From NCBI RefSeq assembly GCF_028607085.1, contig NZ_CP117411.1, forward strand, positions 2,852,001 to 2,916,000: a DNA stretch of 64,000 bases, in the 5' to 3' direction. Below the pieces are notes generated by a model, which was given only the letters and a program-made list of their open reading frames with translations, searched no databases and was not told where the DNA came from. This DNA is from Sphingomonas naphthae (GTDB lineage Bacteria; Pseudomonadota; Alphaproteobacteria; Sphingomonadales; Sphingomonadaceae). Made by a program: the position numbers and the translations under genes. Shown one piece after another: positions 35,213 to 43,292 of the stretch. Within the stretch, counting starts at the first letter, position 1, and the number at the start of each line of letters is the position of its first letter.

Positions 35213-36151
35213 GTGGGATTGGCGATCGAGGCCACAGGCTTGGTCAAACGCTTTGGCGAGGCCATTGTGGTGCGCGGCATCGACCTGTCGGTGGCGCAAG
35301 GCAGCATCTATGGCGTGCTCGGACCCAATGGCGCGGGCAAGACGACGACCTTGCGGATGCTGCTCGGCATCATCGATCCCGATGCCGGCACGCGTACCCT
35401 GCTGGGCCATGAAGCGCCGATCGAGGCGGCATCCCAGGTGGGCTATATGCCGGAGGAGCGCGGCCTCTATCCGGCGATGACGCCGCGCGAGGCCATCGCC
35501 TTCATGGGCGCGCTGCGCGGCGTGCCGCTGGCCGAGGGGCGCCGCCGCGCCGATGGCCTGCTCGCCGATGCCGGGCTGGCCGAGAGCGCCGCCAAGCCGA
35601 TCCGCAAACTCTCCAAGGGCATGGCGCAGACGGTGCAGCTGCTCGGCACGATCGTCCACCAGCCCGACCTGATCGTGCTGGACGAGCCTTTCTCGGGCCT
35701 GGACGCGGTCAATCAGGCGCGGCTGGAGGAGCTGATCCGCGCGCAGGTGGCGCGCGGCGCGACGGTGATCTTCTCGACCCATGTGATCGCCCATGCCGAG
35801 CGGCTGTGCGAGCGCATCGCCATCATCGCGCGCGGCCTGGTGCGGTTCGAGGGGACGGTGGAGCAGGCGCGCGAGAAGCTGCGCCCCCGCGTCCGCCTCG
35901 GCACGCGCGCGGAGGACGGGCCGTGGCGCGCGGCGCTGCCGGCCGATGCCGCGCGGATCGACGGCCTGTGGCAGTTCGACCTGCCCGACGGCGGGGTCGA
36001 GCCGCTGCTGGCCGCGCTGATGGCGGGTGGCGCGGGCATCGAGACGCTCTCGATCGAGCGCCCCGGCCTGCACGACGCCTTCGTCGCGATCGTCGGCGAG
36101 GCGGCGGCGGGGGATGTCGCGCCCGCCCCGGCCGACGAGGCGGCGGCATGA
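35213..36151 (+). CDS. ABC transporter ATPase (NatA-like)
   Basis: A 312-residue ABC ATPase. Walker [10 protein letters not shown] lies at about 39-47, the signature is degenerate (KLSKGMAQ instead of LSGGQ, around 138), and Walker [13 protein letters not shown] at about 158-169. A C-terminal accessory domain of about 90 residues follows the DUF4162-like pattern of NatA exporters. GTG 35213 is preferred over TTG 35207 because CGGGAG then stands 6 bases upstream. The stop overlaps the permease start (ATGA). With its permease it exports sodium, a drug or a lipid; substrate unknown. Confidence 0.9.
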   Translation: MGLAIEATGLVKRFGEAIVVRGIDLSVAQGSIYGVLGPNGAGKTTTLRMLLGIIDPDAGTRTLLGHEAPIEAASQVGYMPEERGLYPAMTPREAIAFMGALRGVPLAEGRRRADGLLADAGLAESAAKPIRKLSKGMAQTVQLLGTIVHQPDLIVLDEPFSGLDAVNQARLEELIRAQVARGATVIFSTHVIAHAERLCERIAIIARGLVRFEGTVEQAREKLRPRVRLGTRAEDGPWRAALPADAARIDGLWQFDLPDGGVEPLLAALMAGGAGIETLSIERPGLHDAFVAIVGEAAAGDVAPAPADEAAA

Positions 36152-37371
36152 CCCGCTTCCTCGCCGCCGCCTGGGTGATCGCCCGGCGCGACTATGTCGC
36201 CAGCGTCTTTTCGCGCAGCTTCCTGTTCTTCCTGATCGGCCCGCTGCTGCCGATCCTCGCCGGGGTCGGCACCGCCAGCCTCACCGCCGCCGGCGACCGC
36301 GCCGCCGATCGCGAGGTGGTCGCGGTGCTGGCGACCGGCGGCGAGGCGAAAGCCATCGGCGATGCCGCCGCGCGGCTGGAGGGCGGGCTCGGCCAGCGGC
36401 GGATGCCGCAGCTTCGCATCCTGCCGCCCGATCGCGACGTCTGGCGCCAGACCCGCGCGCTGCTGGGCCAGCGGGAGGGCGCGCCGATCGCGGTGGTGGC
36501 GGGCGGGCTCGCGCAGCCGGCGCTGTTCGGCACGCAGGCCGCGCTCGACGATCTGGACGGGCGGATCGGCCTGCTGCTCGATGTCGCGCGCGAACGTCAC
36601 AAATTGGGCGCCAGCGCCCCGCCGAGCCCGCCGCTCACCCGCCATGCCATCGTCCGCGCCGAGCCCCAGAATGACCGCGACGGCACGCGCACGATCGCCC
36701 GCACCGCGCAGGTGGTGCTGTTCATGCTCGTGCTGCTGCTGTCGGGCATGCTCGCCTCGAACATGATCGAGGAGAAATCCAACAAGGTGATCGAGATATT
36801 GGTCGCGGCCGTGCCGGTCGACGCGATCTTCGCGGGCAAGCTGGCGGCGATGCTGGCCATGTCGCTGACGGGCATCGCCGTGTGGGGCGCGACGGGCGCG
36901 CTGGGGATGCTGCTGCTGAGCGCCGGCGGCTTCTCCGGCCTGCCGGCCCCGGCGCTGGGCTGGCCGCTGTTCGCCTTGCTCGCCCTGCTCTACTTCGCGG
37001 CAAGCTATCTGCTGGTCGGCGGGATCCTGCTGGGCATCGGCGCGCAGGCCTCCACCCCGCGCGAGGTGCAGACGATGACCATGCCGTTGACGATGGGACA
37101 GGCGCTCGTCTTCGGCCTCGCCTCGGCCGGCGCCGGCCAGCCCGACGGCCCGATCGGCCTGGCCGCCGCGATCTTCCCTTTCTCCTCCCCCTTCGCGATG
37201 CTGTCGCGCGCGGCGCTGCTGCCGGGCCTGTGGCCGCATCTGCTGGCGCTGGCGTGGCAGGCGGCGTGGCTGGCGCTGATCGTCACCATCGGCGCGGGCC
37301 GTTTCCGCCGCAACGTGCTGCAATCCGGGCCGGCGAAGCCGTGGCGATGGGCGGCGTGGCGGCGCGGATAG
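36148..37371 (+). CDS. ABC transporter permease (NatB-like)
   Basis: A 407-residue membrane permease, partner of the preceding ATPase. One membrane segment near the N-terminus (SRSFLFFLIGPLLPILAG, about 22-39), a large extracytoplasmic domain (about 50-190), then five segments: VVLFMLVLLLSGMLASNMIEEKSNKV (its core around 194-215) carries the EEKSNK cytoplasmic motif typical of NatB/ABC-2 exporters. The start is fixed by the ATGA overlap with the ATPase stop. Confidence 0.9.
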   Translation: MTRFLAAAWVIARRDYVASVFSRSFLFFLIGPLLPILAGVGTASLTAAGDRAADREVVAVLATGGEAKAIGDAAARLEGGLGQRRMPQLRILPPDRDVWRQTRALLGQREGAPIAVVAGGLAQPALFGTQAALDDLDGRIGLLLDVARERHKLGASAPPSPPLTRHAIVRAEPQNDRDGTRTIARTAQVVLFMLVLLLSGMLASNMIEEKSNKVIEILVAAVPVDAIFAGKLAAMLAMSLTGIAVWGATGALGMLLLSAGGFSGLPAPALGWPLFALLALLYFAASYLLVGGILLGIGAQASTPREVQTMTMPLTMGQALVFGLASAGAGQPDGPIGLAAAIFPFSSPFAMLSRAALLPGLWPHLLALAWQAAWLALIVTIGAGRFRRNVLQSGPAKPWRWAAWRRG

Positions 37372-37487
37372 CCGCCGGTCGCGACCTGATCGTATCGCTA
37401 GGGCAATGAATAAACAGCATATATTTTCCGGTCACGGACATTCGCGCGCTCCCGCCCGTTAGGGTTAACATCAGTAGGAGTGAGCGT

Positions 37488-37700
37488 ATGAATGTGTCCC
37501 AGTTTTGGAAGGCTACCGTCCTGAGCCTCGGCCTCGTGGCCGTGACCTCGGTCCTGGCGACCCAGTATCAGGTCAAGAAGATCAGCGAAAAGACCACCGC
37601 CGACCGACAGATCGCGCGTGCGACCGCCTTGCACGAGCAGCGCGACGCCCTGCTGTCCGACGCGGCTCCGCCGCAAATCGACACCCGCCTCGTCGGCTGA
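37488..37700 (+). CDS. Small single-span membrane protein
   Basis: A 70-residue protein with one N-terminal membrane segment (ATVLSLGLVAVTSVLATQY, about 9-27) and a charged, probably helical tail (about 28-70). TAGGAG lies about 9 bases before ATG 37488. No family recognised. It lies between the permease and cysteine synthase genes with its own upstream space; 37701-37865 after it holds nothing I can identify. Confidence 0.6.
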   Translation: MNVSQFWKATVLSLGLVAVTSVLATQYQVKKISEKTTADRQIARATALHEQRDALLSDAAPPQIDTRLVG

Positions 37701-37865
37701 TAGCAGGGGCGCCGACAGCCCTTCGACTTTCGACGGTCTACTGCGGTGTTCACGCGGGCATGACGGCGAAACGATCAAATTGGGATTAGCGGCGCCGGAT
37801 ACGACCTTCATGGCCAGCCGCCGGTTCGGGGGAAAGGCCGACCGGCGCTACCATGCAAGGCAAGA

Positions 37866-38855
37866 CTACCGCTTCAACCACGCCGGCGCCGGCAGGCCCT
37901 TCGCCGCCAGCCACGCCGGATTGAACACGGTCGACAGATAGCGCATCCCCGAATCGCACAGGATGGTCACGATCGTGTTGCCCGGCCCCATCTCGCGCGC
38001 CAGCGCCATGGCGCCCGCCACGTTGATGCCGGAGGACAGGCCCACGCACAGCCCCTCGTCGCGCAGCAGGGCGAAGGTCTGGGCCAGCCCTTCCTCGTCC
38101 GAGATGCGGAACTGGGTGTCGATGGGGGCGCTTTCGAGGTTGGCGGTGATGCGGCTCTGGCCGATGCCTTCGGCGACCGAGCTTCCGTCCGCCTTCAGCT
38201 CGCCGTGGGCGAAAAATTCGTAGAGCGAGGCGCCGTGCGGGTCGGTCAGGCCGATCACGATGTCGTCGCGAAATTCCTTCAGGCCCAGTCCCACGCCCGC
38301 CAGGGTGCCGCCGGTGCCGCACGAACAGGTGAAGCCGTCGATCCGGCCGCCGGTCTGCTCCCAGATTTCGGGCGCGGTGCCGCGGATGTGGGCCATGCGG
38401 TTCGCGGTGTTGTCGAACTGGTTGGACCACAGCGCGTTCGGCGTCTCCTCGGCGATGCGGCGCGAGGTGTGGACGTAGTGCGCGGGGTTGGAATAGGCGG
38501 TCGGCGCCACCTCGATAAGCTCGGCGCCCAGCGCGCGCAGCGTGTCCTTCTTCTCCTGGCTCTGCGTCTCGGGGATCACGATGATCGTGCGATAGCCCTT
38601 GGCATTGCCGACCAGCGCCAGGCCGATGCCGGTATTGCCCGCCGTCCCCTCGACGATGGTGCCGCCCGCGATCAGCTGCCCGCGCGCCTCGGCATCCTCG
38701 ATGATGTAAAGCGCCGCGCGATCCTTCACCGAACCGCCGGGGTTCAGGAACTCGCACTTGGCGAGGATTTCGCAGCCGGTCGCTTCGGACGGGCCATGCA
38801 GGCGGACGAGCGGCGTGTTGCCGATCAGCGAAAGCGCGTGGGGGTGGACGGGCAT
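37866..38855 (-). CDS. cysK: Cysteine synthase A-type PLP enzyme
   Basis: A 329-residue PLP enzyme that forms cysteine from O-acetylserine and sulfide. The PLP lysine is K44 in PGGSVKDRAA, the substrate loop EGTAGNTGIG is near 71, and the PLP phosphate loop GTGGTLAG near 186. The segment NPAHYVHTSRRIAEE and the long C-terminus match the alphaproteobacterial cysteine synthase A subgroup. ATG 38855 aligns with the family start. Adjacent genes are unrelated. Assignment to CysK rather than another beta-family enzyme is likely, not certain. Confidence 0.88.
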   Translation of the reverse strand: MPVHPHALSLIGNTPLVRLHGPSEATGCEILAKCEFLNPGGSVKDRAALYIIEDAEARGQLIAGGTIVEGTAGNTGIGLALVGNAKGYRTIIVIPETQSQEKKDTLRALGAELIEVAPTAYSNPAHYVHTSRRIAEETPNALWSNQFDNTANRMAHIRGTAPEIWEQTGGRIDGFTCSCGTGGTLAGVGLGLKEFRDDIVIGLTDPHGASLYEFFAHGELKADGSSVAEGIGQSRITANLESAPIDTQFRISDEEGLAQTFALLRDEGLCVGLSSGINVAGAMALAREMGPGNTIVTILCDSGMRYLSTVFNPAWLAAKGLPAPAWLKR

Positions 38856-38897
38856 GGGCGCTGGGTTAGGCGGCGGCGCGCATCGGAGCAAGCAACG

Positions 38898-39641
38898 TCA
38901 GCTACTGCGCGGCGCACCGTCTCTTTGCACGGCGAGCGCATAAAGCGAATAATAGGCCGATCCGATCAGCACGGCGATGCCGCCGACGAGCAGCGAATCC
39001 ACCACGATCGCCGCCCAGATGGTGGCCGTTGAGGCGCCCATCGCCCCATAATTCAGCGCGTAATGCAGCGCGAGGCCGGGCAGATAGGCGCCGATATACA
39101 GGCCCAGGCGGGCGAACAGCGCGCGGCGCGAGGCGGCGATCGAGCGGCCGGCGGTCATGTCCGGGTCGCGCGCGACGAGGCCGACGAACCAGGGCGCCAG
39201 CAGCACCGCGACGCACAGTGACAGGATCATCAGCACGACGGCCACGATCCGCATCGTCTCCGGCCCCGGCCCGATCAGCAGCGCCAGCAATTTGCTCAGC
39301 GCGAACAGTACCACCAGCAGCCCCACCTGCGTCATCAGCAGCACGCCGACGCCGAGCGCGAAGGCGGCGTCGAGCGCGTAGGCGGCGCGGGGGTCGTTGC
39401 CGAAGCGCCAGTAGCGCGCCGAGAGCAATACCACGGCGAGGATCGCGATCACCTTGACCGCGCCAAGGATCATGCGCGCGGGCGCCGAGGCGGCGGTCGC
39501 GGCCCCGCCGGCGACGAACATGCCGGCGTGCAGCTCGACGACATGCTGGGCGAACTCCGCGACGACGGGCAGCGCGAACAGCAAGGGCATCGCCCGCGCG
39601 AAGGGGATCACCCGCCCATAGACCTCGCCCAAGCCCGCCAT
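38898..39641 (-). CDS. Conserved multi-pass membrane protein
   Basis: A 247-residue protein with about six hydrophobic segments (for example AMPLLFALPVVAEFAQHVVE near 17, VLLMTQVGLLVVLFALSKLL near 105 and VVLMILSLCVAVLLAPWFVG near 135). It has a cytoplasmic stretch RDPDMTAGRSIAASRRALFAR between segments. Start at ATG 39641 follows from the translated pattern; upstream residues are unlike a protein start. Family not recognised beyond a general membrane protein of sphingomonads. The stop lies 42 bases upstream of the cysK start, so the two may be expressed together. Confidence 0.65.
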   Translation of the reverse strand: MAGLGEVYGRVIPFARAMPLLFALPVVAEFAQHVVELHAGMFVAGGAATAASAPARMILGAVKVIAILAVVLLSARYWRFGNDPRAAYALDAAFALGVGVLLMTQVGLLVVLFALSKLLALLIGPGPETMRIVAVVLMILSLCVAVLLAPWFVGLVARDPDMTAGRSIAASRRALFARLGLYIGAYLPGLALHYALNYGAMGASTATIWAAIVVDSLLVGGIAVLIGSAYYSLYALAVQRDGAPRSS

Positions 39642-39736
39642 GCCGTCTCCCTCCCGCTTTGCCGCCAGACTAAACGGCCCGGTGGCGTGGGCAAGCCGGT
39701 TGATGCCCGGCCGCCGAGCCGCCAAGGATGCGGGCG

Positions 39737-40336
39737 ATGGACCGCCTGCCCAACCTCGTCGCGCGCGGCCTGTCGATCGGGGGGCATCCGGCTCTGCTGG
39801 TGCCGGGCTGCGCGCTGGCGGCGCTGGCGGCGCGGGGTGGATCGGCGGGGATGATCCTGCGCTTCGGGCTCATTCTCGGGTTGCTGGCATTGGTGCTGAT
39901 GGGCTGGTCGTGGTGGCAGGTGCGGCGCAAGCGGTGGCAACATGTCGATGCCAGCCGGCCGGTCGAGCGGCGGCGGCTCAACCTGTTCGCGATTGCGCTG
40001 TTCGGGGCGGGCGCCGGGGGTGCGCTGATCGGCGGCGCGCCCGATCTGGCGCTGGGGCTGGTGGGCGGCATCCTGATCCTCGCCATCGCGCTGGTCACGA
40101 GCCGCTGGTGCAAGCTGTCGCTCCATGTCGCCTTCGCGATGCTGGTGGTGGCGATCGGGGCGTTCATCGCACCGTGGGCGCCGGTGGTGCTGCTGGCGCT
40201 GGCGTCGGCGATCGGCTGGGCGCGGTTGCGGCTGGGGCGGCATGGCCCCGTGGACGTGATCGCGGGCGCGCTGGCCGGTGCGCTTGCGGGGGTAGTGACG
40301 GTCTCAGGCCACGCTTTCCTGCAAGCGGGGCTGTAG
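39737..40336 (+). CDS. PAP2-like membrane protein
   Basis: A 199-residue membrane protein related to the PAP2 phosphatase superfamily, in a divergent subgroup: WQHVDASRPVERRRLN replaces motif 1, KLSLHVAFAML replaces PSGH and GRHGPVDVIAGALAGAL stands for motif 3. Five to six hydrophobic segments. ATG 39737 has AAGGA about 10 bases upstream. The stop lies inside the convergent acyltransferase gene (33-base overlap of 3' ends). Could act on lipid phosphates; the altered motifs make this uncertain. Confidence 0.7.
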   Translation: MDRLPNLVARGLSIGGHPALLVPGCALAALAARGGSAGMILRFGLILGLLALVLMGWSWWQVRRKRWQHVDASRPVERRRLNLFAIALFGAGAGGALIGGAPDLALGLVGGILILAIALVTSRWCKLSLHVAFAMLVVAIGAFIAPWAPVVLLALASAIGWARLRLGRHGPVDVIAGALAGALAGVVTVSGHAFLQAGL

Positions 40337-41437
40337 CCCCAGCCGCCGCTTGATCGCCCCGCGCACCCGCCCGGTTTGGGCTTCGGTCACGCGGGAGAAG
40401 AAGGCGGCGACGATCATGCAGACCAGCGCGATCGCGAGGATCAGGCCGACGCTCGCCGCGCCAAAGGGCAGGCGGCCGCTCAGGATCGACGAGGCGAGCA
40501 AAGCCGCGATCGGATAATGGATGGCGTAGAGCGAGAAGCTGCTCGCCGCCCCGTAGCGCGCCAGCGGCCCGATCGGCAGCGCGATGCTCGGCGGCGCCCA
40601 TAGCAGCATCGCCAGTAGCAGCGCGAAGCCCGCCCCCAGCAACAGATCGATCGGCTCGCCGACGAGGCCCATCCGCGCGACGAGGATGGCGGCGGCCATC
40701 AGGATCGCGCCGACGAGGCCGGCCCCCCGCGCCGCCCCGATGCCGGCGACCGGATATCGCTGCCGCGCCAGATACAGTCCGGCTCCCATCAGCCAGCAGC
40801 CGAAACCGATCAGCATCGCGGGGTACAGGATCGCCAGCAGCAGCGACGGGATCAGGATCGAGACCCGGCGGCGCAGCGCCAGCACGATCACCGGATACCA
40901 GAGATAATACCAGAATTCGTAGGCCGTGCTCCACAGCGGCCCGTTGCTGCCGATCGGCGGCACGACGATCTTCTGGAGGAAGGCGAGGCTGCCGAGGATG
41001 TTGGCCGCGCCGAGATTGTCCGCCGCGTCGAGGATGCTGTGCGTGCCCCATTCGCCGACATAGAGCGCCGGGCCGTTGAGCCGGATGCCGATCGTGTCCA
41101 GCAACCATGTCAGCGCCACGGTGGGCACGATCACCATCCACAGCCGGCTCAGCCGATCGACCAGATAGTCACCGGTGTCGAGATCCGCGCCGCGCGCTGC
41201 GACCGTCTTGGCGATCCAGAAACCCGACAGGACGAAGAAGAGGATGACCGCCTGATGGCCGAAACCCGTGACGACATAAAGCAGCCGCGCAACGGCCCCG
41301 CCGCCCGGCCAGTCCAACAGCACGATATCGCGCACATGGCTGATGACGACGAGCAGGGCCGCGAGCGCCCGGATGGCGTCCATGACGACGAAGGTCTGCG
41401 TTGCCGCTGCCTCTGGCGCCCAGCCTTTCCCGCCCAT
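40304..41437 (-). CDS. Acyltransferase family 3 (OafA-like) membrane protein
   Basis: A 377-residue protein with about ten membrane segments and the acyltransferase-3 motifs: MDAIRALAALLVVISHVRD (19-37, with the conserved R and catalytic H) and FFVLSGFWIAKTVAAR (about 67-82), then DRLSRLWMVIVPTV. These enzymes O-acylate surface or secreted sugars. Its 3' end overlaps the PAP2-like gene. ATG 41437 or the internal ATG at residue 19 could be used; the first is kept. Acceptor unknown. Confidence 0.88.
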   Translation of the reverse strand: MGGKGWAPEAAATQTFVVMDAIRALAALLVVISHVRDIVLLDWPGGGAVARLLYVVTGFGHQAVILFFVLSGFWIAKTVAARGADLDTGDYLVDRLSRLWMVIVPTVALTWLLDTIGIRLNGPALYVGEWGTHSILDAADNLGAANILGSLAFLQKIVVPPIGSNGPLWSTAYEFWYYLWYPVIVLALRRRVSILIPSLLLAILYPAMLIGFGCWLMGAGLYLARQRYPVAGIGAARGAGLVGAILMAAAILVARMGLVGEPIDLLLGAGFALLLAMLLWAPPSIALPIGPLARYGAASSFSLYAIHYPIAALLASSILSGRLPFGAASVGLILAIALVCMIVAAFFSRVTEAQTGRVRGAIKRRLGLQPRLQESVA

Positions 41438-41513
41438 CCCGTTCCCCCGACCGTGGCCGGCAGAGCAGGCCGACAGGTCGGGCTATTATACGAATTTTAC
41501 GTAATATGCGCGA

Positions 41514-42563
41514 TCAGATCGGCGACCAGGGCTCCGCCGCTTCCTCGGCGTCCGTCTTGGCGACCGGCGCCTCGATCGGGCCGAGGATGTCGATCATCCG
41601 GTCCAGCACCTCGTCCACGCCGGTGCCGGCGGCGCCCGACAGGATCATCGGCTCCTGCCCGCACAATTTGGCGAGCTTCTTGGAGAGCTTCGCCAAGGTC
41701 TTGGCATCGACCGCGTCGGATTTGTTGAGCGCCACGATCTCGGGCTTCTCGACCAGGCCCGCGCCATAAGCGTCGAGTTCGCCGCGCACGATCTCCCACG
41801 CCTCGATCGGGTCGTCGCCGCTGGCGTCGATCAGGTGGAGCAGCACGCGGCAGCGCTCGACATGGCCGAGGAAGCGATCGCCGATGCCGGCGCCGTCGGC
41901 CGCGCCCTCGATCAGGCCGGGGATGTCGGCGATCACGAATTCGCGATTGTGCCGCCTCGCCACGCCCAGCTGCGGGCGGACGGTGGTGAAGGGATAGGCG
42001 CCGACCTTGGCATGGGCGTTGGTGACGGCGTTGATGAAGGTGGACTTGCCCGCGTTGGGCAGGCCGACCAGCCCGACGTCGGCCAGCAGCTTCAGCCGCA
42101 GCCAGACCCACGCCTCCTCGCCCGGCCAGCCGGTGCCATGCTGGCGCGGGGCGCGGTTGGTGGAGGTCTTGTAGGTGGCGTTCCCGCGCCCGCCGTCGCC
42201 GCCGCGGAAGAACACGACCTTCTCGCCGGGGGTGACGAAATCGGCCAGCACCGTCTCGCGATCCTCGTCGGAGATGATCTGCGTTCCCACCGGCACCTTG
42301 ATGACGAGATCCTCGCCCCCGCCGCCGGTGCGGTTCGATCCCGATCCGCCCTTGCCGCGCGGGGCGCGGAAATGCTGAGTGTAGCGGAAGTCGATGAGCG
42401 TGTTGAGGCCGGCGACGGCTTCAAAGATGATGTCGCCGCCCTTGCCGCCGTTGCCGCCGTCGGGGCCGCCATATTCGATGAACTTCTCCCGCCGGAAGCT
42501 GACGGCACCACCGCCGCCCGCGCCGGAACGGATGAAAATCTTGGCCTGATCGAGAAAATGCAT
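41514..42563 (-). CDS. obgE: GTPase Obg/CgtA
   Basis: A 349-residue Obg GTPase that acts in late 50S ribosome assembly and stress control. The glycine-rich Obg fold covers about 1-158 ([32 protein letters not shown]), then the G domain with G1 GLPNAGKST (about 168), G2/G3 [16 protein letters not shown] and G4 NKSD. The C-terminus is short. The adjacent upstream rplU-rpmA pair usual in many bacteria is not in the window. Alone on the minus strand. Confidence 0.97.
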   Translation of the reverse strand: MHFLDQAKIFIRSGAGGGGAVSFRREKFIEYGGPDGGNGGKGGDIIFEAVAGLNTLIDFRYTQHFRAPRGKGGSGSNRTGGGGEDLVIKVPVGTQIISDEDRETVLADFVTPGEKVVFFRGGDGGRGNATYKTSTNRAPRQHGTGWPGEEAWVWLRLKLLADVGLVGLPNAGKSTFINAVTNAHAKVGAYPFTTVRPQLGVARRHNREFVIADIPGLIEGAADGAGIGDRFLGHVERCRVLLHLIDASGDDPIEAWEIVRGELDAYGAGLVEKPEIVALNKSDAVDAKTLAKLSKKLAKLCGQEPMILSGAAGTGVDEVLDRMIDILGPIEAPVAKTDAEEAAEPWSPI

Positions 42564-42623
42564 GGCGCGCGATATAGCGATTGGGGCGAAAAGGTCACCC
42601 CATGGACGATATCGTCACTCAAT

Positions 42624-42729
42624 CGTCACCCCGGCCTTGTGCCGGGGTCCACCCGCATGCCGGGCACCGCGCCTGTCGCTCGCGGTTCGATTGGGGGCCG
42701 GTGGACCCCGGCACAAGGCCGGGGTGACG
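42624..42729. repeat. Dispersed inverted repeat, family D copy 1
   Basis: Perfect 29-bp arms at 42624-42652 and 42701-42729 (cgtcaccccggccttgtgcc and its complement) with a 48-base centre. It fills the gap between obgE and the cytochrome c gene. Confidence 0.93.
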
Positions 42730-42740
42730 ACCACGGATCG

Positions 42741-43214
42741 TCATTTCAGCGTCTTCAGATACGCCACCACATCGGCCCGCGCCTGCGGATCGTTGATCCC
42801 GCCGAACGACATGAAGGTGCCGGGCAATTCCTCGCGCGGGTTGCGGAGGTAGGTGAAGAGGCGCTGCTCGCTCCACACCACATGGCTGGCGCGGTTGGCG
42901 GGGGAATAATGGTAGCCGGGAACCGTGCCGGCGGGCCGATCGACCACGCCGAACAGGCTGGGACCGGCGAGGTTAACATCTGGCGCGAGGCTGTGGCAGG
43001 TGCGGCAGGCGGCGAAGACGGTCTGGCCGCGCGCGGCGTCGCCCTTGTAGGCCGAGAGCTTGGCGGCGCGGGCGAGCTTGTCGTCAACTTGCGGGGCCGG
43101 GGAGGAGCAGGCGGCCAACGCCAACAACCCACTCGTCATTGCGAGCGTAGCGAAGCAATCCAGTGCGGCGCTGGATTGCTTCGCTACGCTCGCAATGACG
43201 GATCTTGGCGACAT
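42741..43214 (-). CDS. Class I cytochrome c lipoprotein with repeat-derived N-terminus
   Basis: A c-type cytochrome of up to 157 residues: haem motif CRTCH at 70-74, NLAGPSLFGVVDRPAG after it, and methionine ligand in GTFMSFGG near 138. Electron carrier in the periplasm, anchored by a lipobox LAAC (C36). Residues about 4-27 are encoded by an inverted-repeat element (43134-43200). The alternative start ATG 43139 lies inside the left arm and would give a signal peptide of only ten residues with no positive charge; the full form supplies R4 and K12. Which start is used decides whether the repeat is translated. Confidence 0.85.
   Translation of the reverse strand: MSPRSVIASVAKQSSAALDCFATLAMTSGLLALAACSSPAPQVDDKLARAAKLSAYKGDAARGQTVFAACRTCHSLAPDVNLAGPSLFGVVDRPAGTVPGYHYSPANRASHVVWSEQRLFTYLRNPREELPGTFMSFGGINDPQARADVVAYLKTLK
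43134..43200. repeat. Dispersed inverted repeat, family C copy 2, inside a gene
   Basis: Perfect 30-bp arms (43134-43163 and 43171-43200) with a 7-base loop; both arms are identical to those at 33952-34020. It overlaps the first codons of the cytochrome c gene. Confidence 0.95.
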
Positions 43215-43292
43215 TCCGCCCCGCTAACCCCCGGCCGTCACAAAGCCAACCGGTCGATTGGTCCCACCCCCGGTTTCGGCTAGGGATGCGCC

